From Lachnospiraceae bacterium UBA7060 (GTDB taxonomy: Bacteria > Bacillota > Clostridia > Lachnospirales > Lachnospiraceae): a stretch of DNA of 30,422 nucleotides. This document shows positions 15,026 through 24,128 of the stretch, in pieces (the stretch's first letter is position 1; each line of letters opens with the position of its first letter). A program made the position numbers and the translations under genes. The DNA is taken from positions 1 through 30,422 of the forward strand of contig DLAA01000139.1 in NCBI GenBank assembly GCA_002493835.1, read 5' to 3'. The notes beneath the pieces were generated by a model, which ran no database searches, was not told where the DNA came from, and saw only the letters and a list, made by a program, of their open reading frames with translations.

Positions 15026-16347
15026 TTTTCAATCTCCGTGCTCTTTAAAAGGGCTTTCACTTCACCCGCCAAATATAATGAACCGACAATATACACCTCA
15101 TCTTTGTCGCCTTTATGTGATACAAGCTCTAAAAATGCTTCCTCAAGCGTATCGTAAACTTTCCTGTCAAACCCGGTATATTGTCCGAATGAATCTGCAA
15201 GCTGTGCAAGCGGCAATGCGCGTTCCCCTTGCAGGGGCACAAGGCATATCTTGTCAAAAAGACCCGCCTTCGAAATCAGTGCCGCCTCTGTATCATACTG
15301 CTTGTCCCGCACTGTAGAGTAGAGAAGCGTCCGTCTGCCCGCACAGGGGTAGTGCTTCACAGTCTCCAAAAAAGCGCGGATTCCGTCCACATTGTGAGCG
15401 CCGTCCAAATACACTGACGGCAGTATTTCTTCCATTCTGCCCTCCCAGAAGGTTCTCCGGATCCCTTCCTGAAGAATCGGAACCGTGATACGCTCATCCC
15501 GCAAAAGCTCCAATGCCCTCACAGCGAGCGATGCGTTCTCCACCTGATAAAGTGCAGGAGTAGACAGAGTGAAACCAATATAATCATAATAGTGTAAATA
15601 CACAGAAAAATCAATCGTTTTATTCCTAATCTTTATTTCTTTTATCGCAGTATCCAAAAGAGGACAGGGGACAGCACCACTTTTTTCGGCATATTCTTCG
15701 ATAACTCTGGTCACCTCCGCCTGCTTATCCGGGTAAATGACAGGCACATTTTTTCTCATAATTCCTGCTTTCTCCGCCGCAATCTCAGGCAGTGTCTCAC
15801 CCAGGTATTCCATATGATCATATCCGATGGAAGTTAGAATACAAAGCTTTTTTTTCTCTACCACATTGGTAGCGTCGAGCCGCCCGCCAAGCCCTGTCTC
15901 CAAAACCACGTACTCCACATGATACTTCTCAAAAAGTACCATTGCCATAAAGAACAAAAACTCAAAGAAAGTGGGATGATAGCCTGCTGCCAGAAGCTCC
16001 TCTCCCGGATTTCGTACGCCATCCATGACTACGTGGAAGGCATACAGGAAATCCTCCTCACTCACCTTTTCTCCCTGAATCACAAACCGCTCCCTCATAG
16101 TAATAAGATGAGGGGACGTGAACATGCCGCAGGAAATTCCCGCCTGTTTGAAAACAGTACACAAATAAGCACAAACGGAACCTTTCCCATTTGTGCCTGC
16201 TATATGTAAAATCTTACTGTCACATGCCGGATATCCCAAACGCTTCCAAAAATGCGCCGTATTCTTCATACTGTTTTTAGACGTAAATTTCGGGGTGGCG
16301 TTGATATAATCTTCCGCCGCCCCGTATGTATCAATCTCTTCTTTCAT
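15022..16347 (-). CDS. folC: Folylpolyglutamate/dihydrofolate synthase
   Basis: 441 residues from ATG 16347, which has AGGGG six bases upstream; the longer frame begins with TTG at 16368. The Mur-ligase-type ATP site HIAGTNGKGSVCAYL lies near residues 48-62. It is followed by SPHLITMRERFVIQG, the ETGLGGRLDATNVV motif near 150-165, ILTSIGYDHMEYLG, EKAGIMRKNVPVI and the C-terminal LDGAHNVDGIRAF. FolC adds glutamate to folates (and makes dihydrofolate from dihydropteroate in bifunctional forms), which retains them in the cell. Length and motifs are typical. It follows fapA by 17 bases and overlaps the next small gene by four. Confidence 0.95.
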   Translation of the reverse strand: MKEEIDTYGAAEDYINATPKFTSKNSMKNTAHFWKRLGYPACDSKILHIAGTNGKGSVCAYLCTVFKQAGISCGMFTSPHLITMRERFVIQGEKVSEEDFLYAFHVVMDGVRNPGEELLAAGYHPTFFEFLFFMAMVLFEKYHVEYVVLETGLGGRLDATNVVEKKKLCILTSIGYDHMEYLGETLPEIAAEKAGIMRKNVPVIYPDKQAEVTRVIEEYAEKSGAVPCPLLDTAIKEIKIRNKTIDFSVYLHYYDYIGFTLSTPALYQVENASLAVRALELLRDERITVPILQEGIRRTFWEGRMEEILPSVYLDGAHNVDGIRAFLETVKHYPCAGRRTLLYSTVRDKQYDTEAALISKAGLFDKICLVPLQGERALPLAQLADSFGQYTGFDRKVYDTLEEAFLELVSHKGDKDEVYIVGSLYLAGEVKALLKSTEIEK

Positions 16348-16364
16348 ATTTACCCCTGCACATA

Positions 16365-17939
16365 TCAATTGTGCACAATGACCGTTCCTTCAATTACCCC
16401 TCTATCCGCCGAATACCTCATAAAGCAGGTATTCCGGTCAAGTGTCATCTGCTCTGCATTGATACTGATCACTACATTCCGGTAAATATTGCCATCCACT
16501 TTAATATAGGAGTCCCTGCCCTCCTCCATGTTGGTCTCAAGTTCCTCCCGCTCTTTGCCAACCTTGTCGAGCTCCGCAAAATATTCGTCCTTCAGATTGT
16601 TCCATTCTACCAGACTATTCTCCGTGCTCCGGGCCATATTCACACCGCGTGTTCGCTTTTCGCGCAGTGCCTCCGTCATGGTATCCACCAGCTTGGACAG
16701 TTTCTCCTTGAGCTCCGACTCCTTACGTCTCGTCTCCAGAAGCCTGTCAAAGGAGTCCGGCTCATAACCACAGTGCAAAATCGTCTTGAGCTCCACATCA
16801 TTTCCCGCCGTCATGACCTCAATGCTCTTAAGCGCATGAGTATAGCCGCCGATAATGGCCCCCCTCTTTCCTGTGGTGATCACCTTATCCTTAGCTATCA
16901 CCTTCGCGTTCAAAATCACATTGGCCTGCACCAGACCGCCCGCTTCCACTGTGGTATTCTCGATAAACTCAGCAAATACATTCCCTCTAGCAGCTATCTT
17001 TCCACCGCCCTGAATACCGCGCGAGAGCATCACATCACCGCCGGCAAAGAGCGTCGCTGCTCCTGTAGTTCCATGAATTTCAATATTTCGTCCGGCACGG
17101 ATGACAACACCACCATCCACATTGCCATTGATAATTACATCACCAAAGAACTCAATCTTTCCAATAATCGCATCCACATCACCTATAATCTCATGGACAC
17201 TTTGAATATCAATCTTGCCATCCTTGACCTCAATCTTACCGTCGCTCTGGGCATAATAGATCCCGTTTTCTCTGGTGATCCCTTTTCCCCGCATAGGAGG
17301 CAGGTCTCTCACCGGATTTGCCTTCATCTCCCCGCCGCGCACTGTATAGCCATTTTCCCCCTGCTCTGCATAATGGTATATCGCCACCTTATCGCCCTTG
17401 TGCACGTTCTGCAAGGCGCTCATGCTGGAGTAATCCACCGATCCATCCTCCAGAATCTTAGGGCCGGAATGCTCCTCGGGGGAAAAAAGGTACTCAAAAT
17501 AACCGTCCGTGCCGGGCTTGATCTCAGCTCCCTTCGCTACCAGGATCTCTCTGTCATAGACTTTTTTCTTAATCATCGCCGACAAATTAGAACTGTGATA
17601 TCCCTTAACCACGCCATTTCTCTCCAAATACTTCTCCAAATCGCGCTTGGTATAAGTCTGCCCGGCGTCAGGAGGTGCAAGGTAGAGCCATGCGGCCATC
17701 TCATCTTCTTCTACCCGCAAATAAGTGCCCTCCGCCAGATTCGTCTCTACATCAGGCTCCTCCTCCGGAACCATCATCACTGACTCTGCCGGCGCTGAAA
17801 CAGGACTCGCTGCCCCCTGCTGCATGACCGCCTGCAGCATTGCTTTCTTCTGCTGTGGATTCTCCGTGTTCACTTTCGCTTTAGCCATCGCCGCTTTCAG
17901 CTTTTCTAACTGCTCTGCCGACAAGTTTACTCCAGCCAC
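16365..17939 (-). CDS. FapA/DUF342-family protein
   Basis: Start set at GTG 17939 because GGAGG lies eight bases upstream; the frame could open at GTG 17948 but that codon abuts the ribosome site. 524 residues. An N-terminal basic helix and linker (1-70) precede the DUF342 region. Its core is a right-handed beta-helix-like stretch of glycine-rich short repeats (about 240-400: GDVIINGNVDGGVVIRAGRN, GGDVMLSRGIQGGGKIAARG). A coiled coil follows at about 415-475 and a final beta segment. FapA-type proteins are polymer-forming; the family has been linked to surface attachment and envelope or flagellar functions in other bacteria, but the role here is not settled. It lies between valS and folC on the same strand. 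Confidence 0.88.
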   Translation of the reverse strand: MAGVNLSAEQLEKLKAAMAKAKVNTENPQQKKAMLQAVMQQGAASPVSAPAESVMMVPEEEPDVETNLAEGTYLRVEEDEMAAWLYLAPPDAGQTYTKRDLEKYLERNGVVKGYHSSNLSAMIKKKVYDREILVAKGAEIKPGTDGYFEYLFSPEEHSGPKILEDGSVDYSSMSALQNVHKGDKVAIYHYAEQGENGYTVRGGEMKANPVRDLPPMRGKGITRENGIYYAQSDGKIEVKDGKIDIQSVHEIIGDVDAIIGKIEFFGDVIINGNVDGGVVIRAGRNIEIHGTTGAATLFAGGDVMLSRGIQGGGKIAARGNVFAEFIENTTVEAGGLVQANVILNAKVIAKDKVITTGKRGAIIGGYTHALKSIEVMTAGNDVELKTILHCGYEPDSFDRLLETRRKESELKEKLSKLVDTMTEALREKRTRGVNMARSTENSLVEWNNLKDEYFAELDKVGKEREELETNMEEGRDSYIKVDGNIYRNVVISINAEQMTLDRNTCFMRYSADRGVIEGTVIVHN

Positions 17940-18067
17940 ATGACTCACCTCCCTTCCTAAATTTTATGACATTCATGTCGTATATATCCAAAGTACTATT
18001 CCCATATATAACTTTACACCATATCACCGTACTTTTCCAGTGGTAATATAGATTTTTTTATTCAAGT

Positions 18068-20764
18068 TCAGCCAAGCTGAGAAAGCCGCTCCTCCACCTG
18101 TTCTTTCATCTGCGTGTACTTTGCCAGCTTCTCACGTTCCTCAGCTATCTTACTCTCAGGCGCCTTTGCAAGGAACTTCTCATTGCCGAGCATCCCCTGC
18201 ACGCGGGCCAGTTCTCCCTGCAGACGCTTCTGCTCCTTCTTAAGCCTCTCAATCTCCTGTGCGATATCAACCAGCTCCTCGAAAGGAATATAGACTGTGG
18301 CACCCTGGATCACCACTGACACGGCATTGTCGTCAATGGCACTTTTATCCTTCTGCACAGTCACAGAAGAGGCAGCCGCAAGCGCCGCAAAAAACTGCAT
18401 GCCTTCCTCGAAAATCTGGCGCACCCTATCCTTCTCACTGACCACATACACCGCCGCCTTTTTGCCAGGCGCCACGTTCATCTCCGTTCTCACGTTGCGG
18501 ATCCCGCGCACCGCCTCCTTCATCAGCTCGATAGCGCTCTCCTCCTGCACAAACCTTCTGTCTTCACGAAAGACAGGCCATTCGGAGATCATGATAGATT
18601 CCTCTCTGTTTTGCAGCGTGCAGAAAATTTCCTCCGTAATAAAAGGCATATAAGGATGTAGAAGCTTCAGCGCGTCAATTAACACATTCTGCAGCGTCCA
18701 GAGAGCGGCGCGCTTTCCTTCCTCCTCACCCGCCTCTGTACTGTAAAGGCGCGGCTTCACCATCTCAATATACCAGTCGCAAAACTCATCCCAGATAAAA
18801 TCGTAGACCTTCTGCACCGCGATACCCAGCTCAAAACTATCCATATTGTCAGTCACATCCTGAACCAGCGTGTTCAACTTGGAGAGAATCCATTTATCCA
18901 CCGGATATAAGCTGTCTTTGATTTCCTCATAAGAAATCTCCCATCCACGCTTCCCGGTCTTCTCCTCCTCCTGATCCATATTCATCATAATAAAGCGGGA
19001 AGCGTTCCACACCTTGTTCGCAAAGTTGCGGCTTGCCTCCACTCTTTCATAGTAGAAACGCATATCATTTCCGGGCGCATTGCCGGTGATTAACGTAAGC
19101 CGCAGCGCGTCCGCGCCATACTTGTCAATAATTTCCAAAGGATCAATGCCGTTCCCCAAAGATTTGCTCATCTTCCTCCCCTGGGAATCCCTCACCAAAC
19201 CGTGGAACAGCACCGTCTTGAAAGGCTTGTCCCCCATCTGCTCATAACCAGAAAAAATCATACGGATGACCCAGAAAAAAATGATATCATATCCCGTCAC
19301 AAGCACATCCGTGGGATAAAAATAATCCAGATCCTCCGTCTTTTCCGGCCATCCCAGCGTAGAAAAAGGCCACAGTGCAGAGGAAAACCAAGTGTCCAGC
19401 GTATCAGGGTCCTGCGTGAAATGGGTCTCTCCACACTTCGGGCAGACTTGTGGAGCCGTTTTTGCCACCACAATTTCCCCGCACTTATCACAGTAGTAAG
19501 CCGGAATCCGGTGTCCCCACCAAAGCTGCCGGCTGATACACCAGTCGCGGATATTGTCCGTCCAGTTGTAATAAATCTTTTCCATGCGCTCGGGAATCAG
19601 CTTAATCTCGCCCTTTTTCACCGCTTCCACCGCAGGCTTAATCAGCTCGTCCATCTTCACGAACCACTGTTTCTTGATCATCGGTTCGATGGTCGTCTTA
19701 CAGCGGTCATGGGTTCCCACATTGTGAGAGTAATCTTCGATGCGGACGAGAAGCCCTTCCTGATCCAGCTCCTCCACGATCCGCTTTCTCGCCTCATAGC
19801 GGTCGAGTCCTTGATATCTGCCGCCATTCTCATTGATGGTGGCATCATCGTTCATAATGTTGACCTCCGGTAAATTGTGGCGCTTACCCACCTCGAAATC
19901 ATTGGGGTCGTGAGCCGGCGTGATCTTCACGACACCTGTCCCGAATTCCATATCCACATACTCATCTTCCACTACCGGAATTGCCTTATTTACAATAGGA
20001 AGCCATACCTGCCTTCCCTTTAAATACTTATATCTCTCGTCATTGGGGTTCACTGCCACTGCCGTATCACCGAGCATAGTCTCCGGACGGGTCGTGGCAA
20101 ACTCCAAAAACTCCGTCTTGCTGGGCTGTCCGTTCTCATCTACCAGCGGATACTTAATATGCCAAAAATGACCCGCCTGCTCCTGGTATTCCACTTCCGC
20201 ATCAGAGATAGAAGTATTGCAGACAGGACACCAATTGATGATGCGGCTTCCCTTGTAGATCCAGCCCTTTTCATGCATCTTGCAGAACACTTCGGTAACC
20301 GCTTTGTTACAGCCCTCGTCCATTGTAAAGCGCTCTCTATCCCAATCGCAGGAGGAGCCCAGCTTTTTCAACTGGGATACAATTCTTCCGCCATACTCCC
20401 GCTTCCAATCCCAGGCACGCTCCAAAAAGCCCTCTCTGCCCAGATCGTTCTTGTCGATCCCCTCCTCCTTCAGCTTTTCTATAATCTTCACCTCGGTAGC
20501 AATGGAAGCATGATCCGTTCCTGGCTGCCAGAGTGCATTGTACCCTTGCATCCTTTTGTAACGAATCAGAATATCCTGCATGGTATTATCCAGAGCATGT
20601 CCCATGTGCAGCTGTCCCGTGATGTTTGGCGGCGGGATCACGATAGTAAACGGTTTTTTCGTCCTGTCCACCTCCGCATGAAAATACTTCTTGTCCAGCC
20701 ATTTCTGATACAGTTTGTCCTCAATCCCTTTCGGATCGTAAGTCTTTGCTAGTTCCTTACCCAT
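18068..20764 (-). CDS. valS: Valyl-tRNA synthetase
   Basis: 898 residues, normal for ValRS. The class I signatures are PPPNITGQLHMGHALDN (HIGH-like HMGH, about 44-60) and GRKMSKSLGNGIDP (KMSKS, about 529-542). The editing domain lies between them (TTRPETMLGDTAVAVNP near 228-245). Zinc-binding cysteine pairs occur near 425-445 (YYCDKCGE, CPKCGE), then WFSSALWPFSTLGWP, the anticodon-binding domain, and a C-terminal coiled coil (about 830-898, EIERLKKEQKRLQGE). It charges tRNA-Val with valine and edits threonine. AAAGGAGG precedes the ATG. A T-box leader and sigma-A promoter upstream indicate control by uncharged tRNA. Confidence 0.98.
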   Translation of the reverse strand: MGKELAKTYDPKGIEDKLYQKWLDKKYFHAEVDRTKKPFTIVIPPPNITGQLHMGHALDNTMQDILIRYKRMQGYNALWQPGTDHASIATEVKIIEKLKEEGIDKNDLGREGFLERAWDWKREYGGRIVSQLKKLGSSCDWDRERFTMDEGCNKAVTEVFCKMHEKGWIYKGSRIINWCPVCNTSISDAEVEYQEQAGHFWHIKYPLVDENGQPSKTEFLEFATTRPETMLGDTAVAVNPNDERYKYLKGRQVWLPIVNKAIPVVEDEYVDMEFGTGVVKITPAHDPNDFEVGKRHNLPEVNIMNDDATINENGGRYQGLDRYEARKRIVEELDQEGLLVRIEDYSHNVGTHDRCKTTIEPMIKKQWFVKMDELIKPAVEAVKKGEIKLIPERMEKIYYNWTDNIRDWCISRQLWWGHRIPAYYCDKCGEIVVAKTAPQVCPKCGETHFTQDPDTLDTWFSSALWPFSTLGWPEKTEDLDYFYPTDVLVTGYDIIFFWVIRMIFSGYEQMGDKPFKTVLFHGLVRDSQGRKMSKSLGNGIDPLEIIDKYGADALRLTLITGNAPGNDMRFYYERVEASRNFANKVWNASRFIMMNMDQEEEKTGKRGWEISYEEIKDSLYPVDKWILSKLNTLVQDVTDNMDSFELGIAVQKVYDFIWDEFCDWYIEMVKPRLYSTEAGEEEGKRAALWTLQNVLIDALKLLHPYMPFITEEIFCTLQNREESIMISEWPVFREDRRFVQEESAIELMKEAVRGIRNVRTEMNVAPGKKAAVYVVSEKDRVRQIFEEGMQFFAALAAASSVTVQKDKSAIDDNAVSVVIQGATVYIPFEELVDIAQEIERLKKEQKRLQGELARVQGMLGNEKFLAKAPESKIAEEREKLAKYTQMKEQVEERLSQLG

Positions 20765-20838
20765 GTTCTCCTCCTTTATTTACCATTCGTCTGCATGCGT
20801 CCTGTCTGAATCGCCTTCTGACTCTGCTTATGCGCGCC

Positions 20839-20872
20839 AAAAACGCCCTCTGCCAATTTTCGACAAAGGGCG
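20839..20872 (-). terminator. T-box-controlled terminator of valS
   Basis: CGCCCTTTG and CAGAGGGCG form a 9-bp stem (one G-U pair) on the minus strand, followed by TTTTTGG. It overlaps the antiterminator partner region just after the T-box core. Confidence 0.8.
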
Positions 20873-21115
20873 CACAATGCGCGGTACCACCTTAATTTAT
20901 CACTCATGGACACCGAAAATCCCGGCATCCTATCCGTTAACGGGGATAAAGCGGGAATACTTACTGCCGCCTTCACAATCTTCATGATAGACGCTTCTGC
21001 ATCCCGGTTCTGAAGCCACGTTCCACAATACCTCTCCGAAGCGATCTCTCAGCCTGTGATCCCTCTCTCTGGCGGCGGCTCCTTGTGTACTCCTCTTCAT
21101 CATAACCTCTTGTTC
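20840..21115 (-). promoter_or_regulatory. T-box leader of valS
   Basis: The minus strand carries the T-box core AGGTGGTACCGCG (20892-20880), which pairs with the tRNA acceptor end. A terminator stem (20864-20872 with 20844-20852) follows, then a T-run. Upstream, bases GAAG...CTTC near 21075 and 20985 can form the base of Stem I, with GTG or GTA triplets in the region as possible valine specifiers; I could not fix the specifier without folding. Uncharged tRNA-Val would favour read-through into valS. Confidence 0.88.
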
Positions 21116-21121
21116 AGTAAT

Positions 21122-21150
21122 ACTATAGTAAATTCCTGCGTCTTTGTCAA
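21122..21150 (-). promoter_or_regulatory. Sigma-A promoter of valS
   Basis: Minus-strand TTGACA (21150-21145), 17 bases, TATAGT (21127-21122). Transcription would start near 21115 and produce a leader of about 350 bases. Confidence 0.85.
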
Positions 21151-21303
21151 TGCATCATCGATATCTAAGTATAGGAAAACTTTTTTACAATTGGTATATC
21201 TGGTATGGTTATAAATTCTTAAATTGGCACTTTTATAATAGCCATTTGCGTATAAGATAGAATTTATCGTAACAGGAAAGTAAAAGAAAGGCGGAAAACA
21301 ATC

Positions 21304-21882
21304 ATGAAAAACGAGAAACTGCTCAAAATCGTATTCACAGGCATTTTTGCCGCACTATCTTACGTGGTGTTCACATTCTTACAGATCAAAATTCCCTTAC
21401 CGGGCGGCGATGCCACCTCCATTCATCTTGGAAACGCAGTCTGCGTCCTCGGCGCGCTGCTTCTAGGCGGCGTGTACGGAGGAATTGGAGGCGCCATCGG
21501 CATGACGATTGGTGATTTGTTGGATCCAGTTTATGTCGTCTATGCTCCCAAGACTTTTATTCTGAAGTTCTGTATTGGTCTGATTACAGGCCTGATCGCT
21601 CACAAAATCGCACATATCAGTACGGAGACAGACAAAGCAAAAATATATAAATGGTCTCTCATTGCCGCTGTGGGCGGACTGCTGTTCAACGTGATCTTTG
21701 ATCCGCTGCTTGGCTACTTTTATAAGCTCGCAATCCTTGGAAAACCTGCTGCAGAAGTGACCCTGGCTTGGAATATCACTTCCACATCCATCAACGCAGT
21801 GACCTCTGCCATCGTTGCAGTTCTTGTATACAATGCGGTACGGCCCGCACTAAAAAAATCAGGACTATTTTTTTCCATCTAG
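21304..21882 (+). CDS. ECF transporter substrate-binding (S) component
   Basis: 192 residues with about six membrane helices. MKNEKLLKIVFTGIFAALSY and VFTFLQIKIPLPGGDATSIH are characteristic of S components, and the loop GGDATSIHLGN with GGVYGGIGGAIGMTIGDLLD follows the ECF_trnsprt pattern. S components capture a vitamin or similar micronutrient and share the EcfA-EcfA'-EcfT energising module, which is not encoded here, so this would be a group II type. The substrate cannot be told from sequence; riboflavin, pantothenate and HmpT-like proteins are near relatives. AAAGGCGG precedes the start. No riboswitch was recognised in the 150 bases upstream. Confidence 0.85.
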   Translation: MKNEKLLKIVFTGIFAALSYVVFTFLQIKIPLPGGDATSIHLGNAVCVLGALLLGGVYGGIGGAIGMTIGDLLDPVYVVYAPKTFILKFCIGLITGLIAHKIAHISTETDKAKIYKWSLIAAVGGLLFNVIFDPLLGYFYKLAILGKPAAEVTLAWNITSTSINAVTSAIVAVLVYNAVRPALKKSGLFFSI

Positions 21883-21895
21883 GGAAAATAAAAGA

Positions 21896-21934
21896 GGCGG
21901 GAAGTTTACATAATATTTCTTCCCGCCCTTTTCT
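21896..21934 (+). terminator. Terminator between the convergent ECF and PspC genes
   Basis: GGCGGGAAG and CTTCCCGCC pair perfectly around 14 bases, followed by CTTTTCT. On the opposite strand the stem is followed by TCTTTTATTTTCC, so it probably stops transcription from both sides. Confidence 0.8.
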
Positions 21935-21957
21935 ATGTGCGCCCGGCAGGACGCGTT

Positions 21958-22170
21958 TTAAGCATCAATAATCCCATCATCCTCAGGCATCACAACTGCC
22001 GCTATAATGTAGAGAATCAGTCCCATACCGACGCTGGCAAGCGAGCACAGCGCCCAGATCAATCGCACCAGCGTAGGATCCAGGTTCAAATACTCTCCAA
22101 TTCCGCCGCACACGCCGCATATCATCCTATTTCCACGGGAACGCATTAATTTTTTCACATTGTTATCCAT
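21958..22170 (-). CDS. PspC-domain membrane protein, 70 residues
   Basis: KKLMRSRGNRMICGVCGGIG then EYLNLDPTLVRLIWAL is the PspC signature, followed by a membrane helix (about 44-62, VGMGLILYIIAAVVMP). Small stand-alone PspC proteins act in envelope-stress responses in several phyla; the exact role in clostridia is uncertain. AAGGAGG precedes the ATG. It follows the DUF4097 gene by 57 bases on the same strand and probably belongs to the padR-DUF1700-DUF4097 unit, which is common company for PspC. Confidence 0.88.
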   Translation of the reverse strand: MDNNVKKLMRSRGNRMICGVCGGIGEYLNLDPTLVRLIWALCSLASVGMGLILYIIAAVVMPEDDGIIDA

Positions 22171-22227
22171 TCTTTCTCCTCCTTAATATCGAAACACTTT
22201 CTCTTCTTTTCCAATTTTACATCCTAT

Positions 22228-23232
22228 TTATTCTTCAAAAGTTATCACTACATTTCCCATATTGCAGTCAATATCAAACTGACTCCCTTTTCCGCTGTTC
22301 CATGATTTACTTGCCGCAAATCCACCGTGGCTTTGATGTCCCACCTGCACATCTCCCATGCCGCACTCCACATCGTAACTGTGGTCGTCCTCTGAACCCG
22401 CAAGATGCATCGTTACATTCCCCATGCCGCATTCCAGAGAAAGATCTCCGTCAAGCGCTCCCTCGAGCGCAGCTGTTCCCATATTCATCTCCAAATCCAT
22501 CACATCACTCACAGCCATGCCCTGCACGTTCAACTCTCCGGCGCCTACGCTCACATCGGCCTCCTTCACACTCAGGTTCTCCACTACAAGCTGTCCAGCA
22601 CCCACGTTGAGGTCTGCATCATCCGCTGCAATTCCCTGTAATGTACAGACTCCCGCACCTACATCTATGGAAGCAGTCTGCGTCTGCAGAGGAACCGCAT
22701 TTAAAATACCTGCTCCGAATTCGATTTCCACCTCTTTAAACATCTTACCTGCCGGAATGCACAAATAAATTTTATCATCCGCATGGTTCGTCCACCTGCC
22801 TGCATTTCTAAGGCACAAAGTACTTCCGTCCATCAGCCAGTAATACCGAAGGGTATCCCCGGTGACATAGACACGTATTTGATCATCTTTAGATTCTTCC
22901 AGATACAAATCACATTTCGTCACTTCAATATCCAATTCCGTGCAGGAATCCGCCTGCAGGGAAACCTCGTTTTCTTTTCCCTCTGACAATCGCAGATATC
23001 TTTCTTTCTCCCAATCTTTTCCGATCTTCCCACCGCTGTTCACAGAGCGAACGAAACCAAAGTGCCAGTCACCTGCATCATCTATATGATACCCGAAGGG
23101 AATGCCGCCGATTCCGTCCATCTCCGCAAGCTGACGAAAGCCTCCCAGAAAACCACACACGATGCAGATAACAATACCCATCAGAAACAAAATCAGCGCT
23201 GTCGTCAGACAGCCTTTGGTAAATTTTTTCAT
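22228..23232 (-). CDS. DUF4097-family membrane-anchored beta-repeat protein
   Basis: 334 residues from ATG 23232, which overlaps the DUF1700 stop codon as ATGA and has GGAGG ten bases upstream. An open frame extends to 23382 but lies inside the DUF1700 gene. Residues 7-31 are a membrane helix. From about 170 the chain is a series of short beta repeats such as IEFGAGILNAV, IDVGAGVCTLQG, LNVGAGQLVVEN and LECGMGNVTMHL, ending DCNMGNVVITFEE. This is the DUF4097 pattern, a beta-helix-like fold often encoded beside DUF1700 and PspC genes and seen in envelope-stress operons. It should face the outside of the membrane. The function is unknown. Confidence 0.87.
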   Translation of the reverse strand: MKKFTKGCLTTALILFLMGIVICIVCGFLGGFRQLAEMDGIGGIPFGYHIDDAGDWHFGFVRSVNSGGKIGKDWEKERYLRLSEGKENEVSLQADSCTELDIEVTKCDLYLEESKDDQIRVYVTGDTLRYYWLMDGSTLCLRNAGRWTNHADDKIYLCIPAGKMFKEVEIEFGAGILNAVPLQTQTASIDVGAGVCTLQGIAADDADLNVGAGQLVVENLSVKEADVSVGAGELNVQGMAVSDVMDLEMNMGTAALEGALDGDLSLECGMGNVTMHLAGSEDDHSYDVECGMGDVQVGHQSHGGFAASKSWNSGKGSQFDIDCNMGNVVITFEE

Positions 23233-24128
23233 GCCTGCACACCTCCTCTGTGAAATAACCTGCGGCACAGATCCACAATCCCCCGTACCAAAGCCGGGAT
23301 TGCCGTGCCAACCACCAATACCATCAACCATACAAACACCAATCCGACCGCAATCATAATCAAACCACCGCCCGCCAGACACAAGCCTCCAAGAGGCGCG
23401 CTGAATATAGCAATGATCCCTGCAATAACAAGCACAATGCCCACTACCGTCAACACCACGCCGACTACCAAAAATGCAATAAAGATACCAAGCAATCCGG
23501 CCAGCAGACCTACGCCTCCTCCAAAAATTCCTCCGAGAACGCTAATCCAGACCGGAGAAAGCAAAATCGCCAGCACAATAATGAGTGCAATTTTTCCACC
23601 CGTCATGGGTTTTGCGGGCTGACGGCCTAAACTGCTTTGCTGTCCACTGCCCCCGGCATATCGCTGCTGCCCGTAAGTGCCATCCCCATCGTTTTTCTGC
23701 TGCCCATAAGTACTTCCACCGCCATTTTTCTCCCGCCAGTACGGATCACTCTGGAAATTCTGTCCGCCGCCCTGCCCGGCTCCCTGAAATCCCTGCCCGC
23801 TTGACTGCGTGCCGTTTTGTTTCTGTCTGCTTCCTTGCTCCCCATTTTGGCATTGATCAGTTGACATAATCTGGTTCTCATTTTTCTTCTCATAACTGTG
23901 AAATCCAGACTCCGTAAACTCTCCACTGCTCCCGCCATCCGCAAGTCCCGCCTTGATAGACTTCGCAAGCTCCTCCGGAGATCCAAGGGCAGCAATGACA
24001 CCCGCCTCATTTCCTTCGCCCGCATCATCAAAATAATCATTATAATACTGTATCGCTTCCTCCCGTTCCGCAAGCGGCACATCCTGCAAAAGGGCAGCCA
24101 GCCTGCTCATAAATTCCGCTCTATTCAT
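23229..24128 (-). CDS. DUF1700-family membrane protein with Gly/Gln-rich linker
   Basis: 299 residues. The N-terminal domain (1-62: MNRAEFMSRLAALLQDVPLA, YYNDYFDDAGEGNE, LGSPEELAKSIKAG) is the typical DUF1700/HAAS fold. A long low-complexity linker rich in Gly, Gln and Ser (about 63-175) is unusual for the family. Four hydrophobic stretches fill about 178-285. The gene starts inside the last 8 bases of padR and its stop overlaps the next start, so the three are translationally coupled. HAAS/DUF1700 proteins are commonly paired with PadR regulators; their membrane part is thought to sense or transmit an envelope signal, but this is not proved here. Confidence 0.87.
   Translation of the reverse strand: MNRAEFMSRLAALLQDVPLAEREEAIQYYNDYFDDAGEGNEAGVIAALGSPEELAKSIKAGLADGGSSGEFTESGFHSYEKKNENQIMSTDQCQNGEQGSRQKQNGTQSSGQGFQGAGQGGGQNFQSDPYWREKNGGGSTYGQQKNDGDGTYGQQRYAGGSGQQSSLGRQPAKPMTGGKIALIIVLAILLSPVWISVLGGIFGGGVGLLAGLLGIFIAFLVVGVVLTVVGIVLVIAGIIAIFSAPLGGLCLAGGGLIMIAVGLVFVWLMVLVVGTAIPALVRGIVDLCRRLFHRGGVQA

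Noticed and set aside
16326..17783. 485-codon open frame on the plus strand
   Set aside because: Fully antisense to the DUF342/FapA gene; its product has no family resemblance and there is no ribosome site. Codon structure of the real gene explains it.
18000..18067. Terminator behind valS
   Set aside because: An 8-bp stem with one G-U pair (near 18020-18055) can be drawn, but no T-run follows, so valS may read into the DUF342 gene.
21151..21303. Vitamin riboswitch before the ECF S component
   Set aside because: The stretch is short and AT-rich and shows none of the conserved core sequences of FMN, TPP, cobalamin or folate riboswitches.
23233..23382. 50-codon N-terminal extension of the DUF4097 protein
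   Set aside because: It lies inside the DUF1700 coding region in another frame; the ATG at 23232 has the ATGA coupling and a membrane helix directly after it.
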